From Acidobacteriota bacterium (lineage in GTDB: Bacteria; Acidobacteriota; Terriglobia; Acidiferrales; 2-02-FULL-67-57), in the NCBI GenBank assembly GCA_016189965.1, contig JACPRL010000019.1, positions 1 to 6,523 of the forward strand: a stretch of DNA of 6,523 nucleotides, in the 5' to 3' direction. The notes beneath the pieces were generated by a model. That model saw nothing but the letters and a program-made list of their open reading frames with translations. It did no database searches and was not told the DNA's origin. Below, piece by piece: positions 1-4,218 of the stretch. The stretch's first letter is position 1; each line of letters begins with the position of its first letter. Both the position numbers and the translations under genes were made by a program.

Positions 1-509
1 AGACCCGCGAGCTTGGCCCGCGCGGAGGGGGCGAGGGCGATGCGGGCCATCTGGCGGTAAGCCCGATGGAGTTCCATACTCAAGTGCTGCGCCACGCGGG
101 CCGCGACCTCTCCGTATTTGTGCAAGAAACGGAGAAAATCTTCGCGGGCCAGAAAGTTGACCTGAGTGGGTTCCAGCGCCTCGGCACTGAGGTCGTAGCT
201 CGCATTCGACACCGCCGCCGCCAGACCCAGCACTTCGCCTGGGTTAGCCATGCGCACGATCAACGAGCGACCCCGGGCGGAGGAGGTGGTCAGCTTGGCT
301 TTCCCCGAGCAGAGTACGTAGAGACCCCGGCAGGGGTCTCCTTCCAGAAAGAGCACAGCGCCTTCGGGATACACACTCGGCTGACGAATGCTATTCAACT
401 CGGCGAGAGCCTCAGGCCCGAGATGGCAGAAAAGACTGTCTTCCCGAACTGGACAAGCGAGGCAGGTCTGGATGATTTGCAGGCCATAGGGTCCTCGCGC
501 CCTTTCCAT
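1..509 (-). CDS. Crp/Fnr-family transcriptional regulator, C-terminus cut off by the window edge
   Basis: Reading leftward from the ATG at 509, 169 codons are open to the window edge. An in-frame TGA three codons upstream makes this the first possible start. Residues about 45-125 form a cyclic-nucleotide-binding-type beta roll (YPEGAVLFLEGD, then GLYVLCSGKAKL, then NPGEVLGL). They are followed by the dimerisation helix (REDFLRFLHKYGEVAARVAQHLS) and the beginning of the linker to the DNA-binding domain. The helix-turn-helix itself lies outside the window. An N-terminal cysteine cluster, C16-x2-C19 and C28 (CLACPVRED..FCHL), resembles the region that holds the Fe-S cluster in FNR, although the spacing differs. 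By family this is a cytoplasmic DNA-binding regulator responding to redox, oxygen, NO or a small ligand. Which signal applies cannot be told. It lies 52 nt downstream of the carboxymuconolactone decarboxylase-like gene on the same strand, so the two may be co-transcribed. Confidence 0.9.
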   Translation of the reverse strand, partial: MERARGPYGLQIIQTCLACPVREDSLFCHLGPEALAELNSIRQPSVYPEGAVLFLEGDPCRGLYVLCSGKAKLTTSSARGRSLIVRMANPGEVLGLAAAVSNASYDLSAEALEPTQVNFLAREDFLRFLHKYGEVAARVAQHLSMELHRAYRQMARIALAPSARAKLAG

Positions 510-523
510 GGAAAGTCAGTATG

Positions 524-545
524 GCACTTTCTTCGAAGAAGGTGC
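524..545. promoter_or_regulatory. 22-bp imperfect palindrome between two minus-strand genes
   Basis: The core TTCTTCGAAGAA (529-540) is a perfect 12-bp palindrome. It extends, after one mismatched pair (528/541), through GCAC (524-527) and GTGC (542-545). It fills the middle of the 52-nt gap and ends 15 nt upstream of the ATG of the Crp/Fnr gene. This position suits an operator, possibly autoregulatory, or a small intercistronic RNA hairpin. It does not match the TTGAT-N4-ATCAA FNR box. No T-run follows on the minus strand, so it is not a typical intrinsic terminator. Confidence 0.4.
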
Positions 546-561
546 AAGGAAGAGAAGCTGG

Positions 562-900
562 CTAGGCTCTTCTGTGGCGTCGAGGTCGCTTGCGAAGGAC
601 ATCCTCGACCCAGGACAAAGCCGCCATGGAAGCGGGAAAGCCGATGGTGGTCAGGGCGAGCAAAACCACGTGGTGCAATTCCGCGGGCTTGATGCCCTCC
701 GCCAAAGCGTTGCGAACCTGGGCGTGGACGCCGCCTTCCGAACCAGCTCCCAGCGCGATGCCCAGCTTGACCAGGCGACGCGTTTTCGCCTCCAGCGGGC
801 CTCCGCGATGGCAACGCTCGGCCAGTTCCTCAAAAGCCTCCCACACCTCTCGATTCCCTCGGGCAAAAGAAGCAGGATGCTCAGGCAGTTTGGTCTTCAT
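562..900 (-). CDS. Carboxymuconolactone decarboxylase (CMD) family protein, AhpD-like fold
   Basis: A 112-residue protein. The ATG at 900 is chosen because GGAAAGGAG (minus strand, 915-907) sits 6 nt upstream. A longer in-frame start at 990 would add 30 residues unlike the family. The central segment GAGSEGGVHAQVRNALAEG (51-69), then PAELHHVVLLALTTIGFPASMAALSWV, is characteristic of the CMD/AhpD all-helical superfamily, whose small subunits usually form oligomers. The redox-active CxxC of AhpD is absent: its place is taken by SEGGVH, and the only cysteine is C30. A thiol peroxidase or disulfide-reductase role is therefore unlikely. Proteins with this SEGxVH signature are commonly annotated only as CMD-family, and the reaction is unknown. 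The C-terminus is very basic (RKRPRRHRR). Stop TAG is at 564-562. The gene is transcribed away from the plus-strand redox genes and toward the Crp/Fnr gene. Confidence 0.87.
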   Translation of the reverse strand: MKTKLPEHPASFARGNREVWEAFEELAERCHRGGPLEAKTRRLVKLGIALGAGSEGGVHAQVRNALAEGIKPAELHHVVLLALTTIGFPASMAALSWVEDVLRKRPRRHRRA

Positions 901-906
901 GAGGGG

Positions 907-933
907 CTCCTTTCCAACCCATCCGAGATGGGT
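907..933 (-). promoter_or_regulatory. 5'-leader hairpin abutting the ribosome-binding site of the CMD-family gene
   Basis: On the minus strand, ACCCATC (933-927), a 3-nt loop and GATGGGT (923-917) form a perfect 7-bp stem. It ends one nucleotide before the Shine-Dalgarno segment GGAAAGGAG (915-907) of the gene starting at 900. A hairpin this close to a ribosome-binding site could modulate translation or protect the 5' end. It could equally be an operator read as double-stranded DNA. The stem itself is certain and the role is inferred. Confidence 0.35.
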
Positions 934-1256
934 CTCTTTGCCGTTTCGGGTTTTCAGGCGCTCGCATTTTAGCCTAAGCGCCGCTATCAACGCAGATTAA
1001 GCAGCTCGCGAAGGCAGCCTGAAGAATAGGGGTAGCGCTGCGCGGATTTTTCCTACACCCGTGCAGGGTTTCGCGACGGGTCGGGAAGCTTTTCAGCCAT
1101 CGACGGTTTTCCCTGCCGTCGCCGATTTCGGCAACACAGGCGCCGAATCCCGCCACACGTGGTTGCCTCGCGGAGTTGTAGCCACGTTTGCCTTTCCCGC
1201 AACTGCTTGAATCCACTGAAAATCCGGAGACGAGCTTGATGGCTCGAAGGAAGGCT

Positions 1257-1273
1257 TTGGCCGAGTTCGTGCC
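1257..1273 (+). promoter_or_regulatory. Weak candidate sigma-54 promoter upstream of the GcvH-like gene
   Basis: TTGGCCGAGTTCGTGCC has the invariant GG-N10-GC spacing of sigma-54 promoters (GG at 1259-1260, GC at 1271-1272). It matches about 9 of the 14 informative positions of YTGGCACGRNNNTTGCW. The start site would fall near 1284, giving a leader of about 50 nt before the ATG at 1336. It is supported by the presence of a sigma-54 activator gene in the same cluster. GG-N10-GC is common by chance in DNA this GC-rich, and the match is much poorer than the one at 2252-2268. Confidence 0.25.
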
Positions 1274-1294
1274 TTTACCCAAAGTGGCTGAACG

Positions 1295-1319
1295 GGCCGG
1301 CGGCTTCGCTCAGCCGGCC
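1295..1319 (+). other. GC-rich hairpin in the leader of the GcvH-like gene
   Basis: GGCCGGC (1295-1301) and GCCGGCC (1313-1319) form a perfect 7-bp G+C stem with an 11-nt loop. It ends just before the purine-rich ribosome-binding segment AAAGGAAGGTGAG (1321-1333) of the gene starting at 1336. No T-run follows, so it is unlikely to terminate transcription. It could affect translation or mRNA stability, or be a protein-binding dyad. Confidence 0.3.
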
Positions 1320-1335
1320 GAAAGGAAGGTGAGTC

Positions 1336-2007
1336 ATGACAGTGCTGCTGATACTGGCGACATTCCTGGTGTTCATCCTGCTCGACTATGCGATGACGCG
1401 TCGCACCGCTCGTGAGGCGGCGCGACCCGAGCCCGTCCGGGTGCCGGTCCCGCCTGCCCTCGAGCCGGTTTACGTCGAAGGCTTTCTCGTCCCGCAGGGT
1501 CTCCGCTACCACCCGGGCCACAGTTGGCTGCTGCACGAACGGAAGAACCTGGTCCGCGTGGGCGGCGACGAGTTTGCTGCGGTGCTGGCGGGTCCGATCG
1601 AAAAGATCGAGCTGCCTATGCCGGGCCGCTGGGTGCGGCAAGGGCAGAAAGCCTGGACGCTCCACCGCAACGGCGAGAAGACTGAGATGGTGTCGCCCAT
1701 CGAAGGCGAGGTGGTGGCGGTGAATCCCGACGTTGTCAAAGACCCGTCGCTGCTGCGCCGCGACCCCTACGGTCGCGGCTGGCTGATGACGGTCTATGTG
1801 CCTGACGAGGAGAACACCACGCGCAACCTGCTGCCGACAGAGCTCGTCCGCGGCTGGCTCCGCAACGCCGTCGAGCGGCTCTACGCCCGCCAGCCGCAAC
1901 TGGCCGGCGCGGTGGCCGCCGATGGTGGGCGCCCGGCTGATGACGTCTTCGCGGCCTTGCCCGACGTGTCCTGGAAGGAGTTGACGCGGGAGTTCTTCCT
2001 GAGCTAG
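1336..2007 (+). CDS. Membrane-anchored GcvH-like (lipoyl/biotinyl-fold) protein
   Basis: A 223-residue protein. ATG at 1336 follows an AAGGAAGGTGA ribosome-binding site. Residues 2-17 (TVLLILATFLVFILLD) form one hydrophobic N-terminal anchor, followed by TRR and a Pro-rich linker (about 31-45). Residues about 56-155 resemble glycine cleavage H protein: YHPGHSWL, VRVGGDEFA, LAGPIEKIELP, G-x-W-V-x-Q-G, SPIEGEVVAVNP, and DPYGRGWLMTV near the end. The C-terminal 60 residues have no recognised domain. In GcvH the lipoylated lysine lies seven residues before the Ser of the SP-x-x-GEV hairpin. Here that position is Gly113 and the nearest lysine is K115, so lipoylation is uncertain. No glycine-cleavage genes are nearby, so a role in glycine breakdown is unlikely. 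The neighbours suggest a carrier or scaffold for the membrane redox complex. The TAG stop lies inside an inverted repeat (2003-2110). A 294-nt gap with its own promoter candidate separates this gene from the next. Confidence 0.85.
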   Translation: MTVLLILATFLVFILLDYAMTRRTAREAARPEPVRVPVPPALEPVYVEGFLVPQGLRYHPGHSWLLHERKNLVRVGGDEFAAVLAGPIEKIELPMPGRWVRQGQKAWTLHRNGEKTEMVSPIEGEVVAVNPDVVKDPSLLRRDPYGRGWLMTVYVPDEENTTRNLLPTELVRGWLRNAVERLYARQPQLAGAVAADGGRPADDVFAALPDVSWKELTREFFLS

Positions 2008-2110
2008 TGCCGTTCCAACTCGTTCAGCTTGAGCTCCCCTCTCGCGAAGTTCCATGCTCGGGGGTCGAGACTCGGAGACGATTACCGCAAACAGTTGGAA
2101 CGGCACTAGC
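2003..2110. repeat. 108-bp inverted-repeat element (MITE/REP-like) overlapping the stop codon of the upstream gene
   Basis: An 18-bp perfect inverted repeat bounds the element: GCTAGTGCCGTTCCAACT at 2003-2020 and its exact reverse complement at 2093-2110, with 72 bp between. Chance would not give an 18-bp perfect match at this distance. Both ends carry CTAG, which could be a duplicated target site. There is no room for a transposase, so the element would be non-autonomous if mobile. The TAG stop of the GcvH-like gene (2005-2007) lies in the left arm. In RNA the arms would pair into a long stem that could block 3' decay or reduce read-through. No T-run follows the right arm. Confidence 0.65.
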
Positions 2111-2206
2111 GCGGATGGTCGAGCGGGGTGAGTTTCGAATTGGTGCAGTGTGGCGAAGTTCGATAGGTGGGCCAAATCACGCGGAATCGGCCGGCCCAAC
2201 TGCCGC

Positions 2207-2222
2207 GGCTCTCGTGAGAGCC
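2207..2222. promoter_or_regulatory. 16-bp dyad, possible activator site upstream of the sigma-54 promoter
   Basis: GGCTCTC-GT-GAGAGCC is a perfect 7-bp dyad with a 2-bp centre. It lies about 57-72 bp upstream of the start site predicted from the sigma-54 promoter at 2252-2268. NtrC-type activators bind dyads upstream of such promoters, usually about 80-150 bp away, so this one would be close. The regulator at 5865 is the obvious candidate to bind it. It is not a terminator, because no T-run follows. Confidence 0.35.
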
Positions 2223-2251
2223 TGAAAATGCAGTAGTTACACAGTCGATGG

Positions 2252-2268
2252 CTGGCTGGCGAATTGCT
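2252..2268 (+). promoter_or_regulatory. Sigma-54 (RpoN) -24/-12 promoter for the HybA/HybB-kinase-regulator operon
   Basis: CTGGCTGGCGAATTGCT matches the sigma-54 consensus YTGGCACGRNNNTTGCW at 11 of 14 informative positions. It includes the full CTGGC (-24) and TTGCT (-12) elements, with the invariant GG-N10-GC spacing (GG 2254-2255, GC 2266-2267). The predicted start is near 2279, leaving a short leader of about 23 nt that contains the AGGAGG ribosome-binding site. The fourth gene of the operon is an NtrC-type activator that acts through sigma-54, which strongly supports the call and implies autoregulation. Confidence 0.65.
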
Positions 2269-2290
2269 CCTCAACCTCGTGGAAGCCCCT

Positions 2291-2296
2291 AGGAGG
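2291..2296 (+). promoter_or_regulatory. Strong ribosome-binding site fixing a GTG start
   Basis: AGGAGG ends 5 nt before the GTG at 2302. An in-frame TAG at 2290-2292 closes the reading frame upstream, so the GTG is the first possible start and the protein cannot have a longer N-terminus. Confidence 0.85.
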
Positions 2297-2301
2297 CGAC
2301 C

Positions 2302-3063
2302 GTGGCGAAAGCCATCTTGTTCGACAGCACCAAATGCATCGGCTGTCGGCAGTGCGAAGCCGCCTGCGCTGAGCACTGGGGTCTTCCGTACGACGACACC
2401 GTCGCCCAGCAGGAGAGGATTTCCGAACGCAAGCTCACGACCATCGTCACCCGCGGCGAACGCTTCAGCCGCCGCCTGTGCATGCACTGCGCCGACCCCA
2501 CCTGCGTTTCCGTCTGCCCGGTGGCGGCACTGCGCAAGACAGAGCTCGGGCCGGTTACCTACGACGAGGGCCGCTGCATCGGCTGCCGCTACTGCATGCT
2601 CGCCTGCCCATTCCAGGTGCCGGCCTACGAATGGAGCAAACGCCTGCCGCGGGTCAAGAAGTGCGATATGTGCTACGAGCGGCAAACGGCCGGCCTGCCC
2701 ACCGCCTGCGCCGAGGCCTGCCCCACGGGGGCGACGCTGTCCGGAGAGCGGGACGAGTTAATCGCCGAGGCGCGCCGCCGGCTGGCCGAGAGCCCGGGGG
2801 AGTACTACCCCCACATCTACGGCCTGGAGGAAGTCGGCGGGACGTCCGTTCTGATGCTCTCCGCCGTGCCCTTTGAACAGCTCGGGCTCCGCGCCGACCT
2901 GCTGCGCGAACCCTTGCCGCGCCTCACCTGGCGCGCTCTTTCGCTGGTGCCGGACGTGGTCGTAGTCGGCACAGTGCTGTTGGGAGGCATCTGGTGGATT
3001 ACGCACCGGCGGGAGGAAGTGGCGGCCGCCGAAGCGCGCGCTGCGAAGGAGAAACAGTCATGA
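2302..3063 (+). CDS. HybA/NrfC/PsrB-like 4Fe-4S ferredoxin subunit with a C-terminal membrane anchor
   Basis: A 253-residue electron-transfer subunit of the kind that passes electrons between a catalytic subunit and an NrfD-type quinone-binding partner. Four cysteine groups are visible, enough for four [4Fe-4S] clusters: C12-x2-C15-x2-C18-x3-C22; C60-x2-C63-x4-C68-x3-C72-P; C92-x2-C95-x2-C98-x3-C102-P; and C121-x2-C124-x11-C136-x3-C140-P. Residues about 217-235 (VPDVVVVGTVLLGGIWWIT) form a single transmembrane helix, as in HybA, followed by a charged tail. Unlike E. coli HybA there is no Tat or Sec signal peptide, and an in-frame stop at 2290-2292 rules one out. The Fe-S domain is therefore predicted to face the cytoplasm unless a partner carries it across. 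The gene overlaps the next by 4 nt (ATGA), so the two are translationally coupled. Confidence 0.94.
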   Translation: MAKAILFDSTKCIGCRQCEAACAEHWGLPYDDTVAQQERISERKLTTIVTRGERFSRRLCMHCADPTCVSVCPVAALRKTELGPVTYDEGRCIGCRYCMLACPFQVPAYEWSKRLPRVKKCDMCYERQTAGLPTACAEACPTGATLSGERDELIAEARRRLAESPGEYYPHIYGLEEVGGTSVLMLSAVPFEQLGLRADLLREPLPRLTWRALSLVPDVVVVGTVLLGGIWWITHRREEVAAAEARAAKEKQS

Positions 3064-4214
3064 GAAGCCGGCTGGCGCGGCTGACCTTCTGGCAATGGGT
3101 TTTCCTGGCCGTGATGCTCGGCGGCCTCTACGCCGCCTATGTGCGCGTCCTCGGCGGCCTGGGCGGCGCTACCCACCTGAGCGACGCCTTCCCCTGGGGC
3201 CTCTGGATCGGATTCGACGTTCTGTGCGGTGTCGGGCTGGCCGCCGGGGGCTTTACGCTGGCGGCTATTGTTCACATCTTCAATATCGAGCGCTACAAGC
3301 CCATTCTCCGGCCTGCCATCCTCACCGCCTTTCTCGGCTACCTGCTGGTCATCCTGGCGCTGTTGTTCGACCTCGGGCGACCCTACCGGATCTGGCACCC
3401 CCTGGTGATGTGGAACCCCCACTCGGTGATGTTCGAGGTGGCCTGGTGCGTGATGCTCTATACCGCAGTGCTGGCGCTGGAATTCGCGCCCGTGGTCTGC
3501 GAGCGGTTGGGCTGGCGCTTGGCCCTGGGGTGGCTGCGGGTGGTAGCCATCCCGCTGGTCATCGCCGGGGTTATCCTCTCCACTCTCCACCAATCGTCCC
3601 TCGGCAGCCTCTATCTCATCGTCCCCCACAAGCTCTACCCGCTCTGGTACAGCCCCTTCCTGCCGGTCTTTTTCTTCCTCTCGGCGATCTTCGTGGGCTT
3701 CGCCATGACCATCTTTGAGTCCTGGCATTCGAGCCGCGCCTTCGGCAAGCAGCTCGAGCTGCCGCTGCTGGCCAGCATGGGCCGGGTGCTGGCGGTGCTG
3801 CTGGCCTTCTACCTCGTCCTGCGCTTCCTCGACCTCGGGCGTCGCGGCGTGCTCCGGCTCCTCCTTGAGCCCCGCACGGAAACCTATCTCTTCCTCCTCG
3901 AGACGGCGCTGCTTGCTGTCCCGATGCTCCTCCTCTTCCGCCTCCGCGTCCGCTCGCAGCCCGGTGGGCTCTATCTCTGCGCCGTGCTGGTCATTTTCGG
4001 CTTCGTCGCCCACCGGCTTAACGTCAGCGTCACGGGGATGGAGGCGGGCTCCGGCACGAGCTACGTGCCGAAGTGGACGGAGGTAATGGTGACGCTGGCC
4101 ATCATCGCGCTGGGTTTCGCCGTCTTCCGCTTCGCCGCCAAGCACCTGCCCCTCTTCGCCGAAGAGCCGCCGGCCGCACGCACGGCCCTGCCAGCTCCGG
4201 CGGTTGGAGATTGA
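3060..4214 (+). CDS. HybB/NrfD-family integral membrane quinone-interacting subunit
   Basis: A 384-residue, strongly hydrophobic protein with about ten predicted transmembrane helices (near residues 10-30, 48-73, 85-105, 122-144, 160-178, 198-219, 236-256, 276-295, 303-319, 340-361), the HybB pattern. HybB-type motifs are FPWGLWIGFDVLCG (44-57), AAGGFTLAAIVHI, DLGRPYRIWHP (104-114), HSVMFEVAWC, LSTLHQSSLGSLYLI (173-187) and KLYPLWYSPFLPVFF. The ATG at 3060 overlaps the upstream TGA stop and has AAGGAGA a few bases before it. An alternative in-frame start at 2994 would overlap the previous gene by 70 nt and has no site. By family it carries no haem and exchanges electrons between the ferredoxin subunit and membrane menaquinone or ubiquinone, in some complexes with ion translocation. 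No hydrogenase or molybdopterin subunit is encoded beside it, so the electron donor or acceptor is unknown. Confidence 0.95.
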   Translation: MRSRLARLTFWQWVFLAVMLGGLYAAYVRVLGGLGGATHLSDAFPWGLWIGFDVLCGVGLAAGGFTLAAIVHIFNIERYKPILRPAILTAFLGYLLVILALLFDLGRPYRIWHPLVMWNPHSVMFEVAWCVMLYTAVLALEFAPVVCERLGWRLALGWLRVVAIPLVIAGVILSTLHQSSLGSLYLIVPHKLYPLWYSPFLPVFFFLSAIFVGFAMTIFESWHSSRAFGKQLELPLLASMGRVLAVLLAFYLVLRFLDLGRRGVLRLLLEPRTETYLFLLETALLAVPMLLLFRLRVRSQPGGLYLCAVLVIFGFVAHRLNVSVTGMEAGSGTSYVPKWTEVMVTLAIIALGFAVFRFAAKHLPLFAEEPPAARTALPAPAVGD

Positions 4215-4218
4215 CGCG

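Larger units (their letters stand above)
901..1335. other. 435-nt divergent intergenic region
   Basis: No convincing gene is seen here. Frames that stay open lack family resemblance and a good ribosome-binding site. The stretch separates the minus-strand CMD gene from the plus-strand GcvH-like gene and so should carry both promoters. Small dyads visible within it are: 917-933 (listed separately); CGACGG / CCGTCG at 1101-1106 and 1116-1121; GCCGA-TT-TCGGC at 1121-1132; ACGTGG / CCACGT at 1157-1162 and 1182-1187; and a GC-rich hairpin at 1295-1319 (listed separately). The dyads at 1101-1187 lie about 95-185 bp upstream of the start site predicted from the weak sigma-54 candidate at 1257-1273, which is where enhancer-binding proteins usually bind. 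None has a known consensus. Confidence 0.6.

Noticed and set aside
966..971. TAAAAT on the minus strand as a -10 box for the CMD-family gene
   Set aside because: The only TTGATA-like -35 lies 13 bp away, too close for a standard sigma-70 promoter, so no firm promoter can be called.
974..1282. A 102-codon minus-strand frame in the intergenic region
   Set aside because: No family resemblance, no good ribosome-binding site, and it overlaps the likely control regions.
2140..2167. TTGGTG, 16 bp, GATAGG as a sigma-70 promoter upstream of the ferredoxin gene
   Set aside because: The -10 match is poor, and the sigma-54 match at 2252-2268 is far better.
2207..2222. GGCTCTC/GAGAGCC hairpin as an intrinsic terminator
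   Set aside because: No T-run follows and it lies just upstream of a promoter; retained only as a possible activator site.
2007..2225. A 72-codon plus-strand frame between the GcvH-like gene and ferredoxin gene
   Set aside because: It begins inside the inverted repeat, has no ribosome-binding site or recognisable motif, and runs through the repeat and dyad.
1093..2685. Long open frame on the minus strand (530 codons) opposite the GcvH-like gene and ferredoxin gene
   Set aside because: It runs antisense to well-supported genes, crosses the intergenic repeat, is rich in His, Arg, Ala and Gln without any recognisable domain, and is a typical by-product of high-GC codon use.
2338..2725. Cysteine groups of the ferredoxin subunit as haem c motifs
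   Set aside because: None of the CxxC pairs is followed by His, and the spacing is that of 4Fe-4S clusters.
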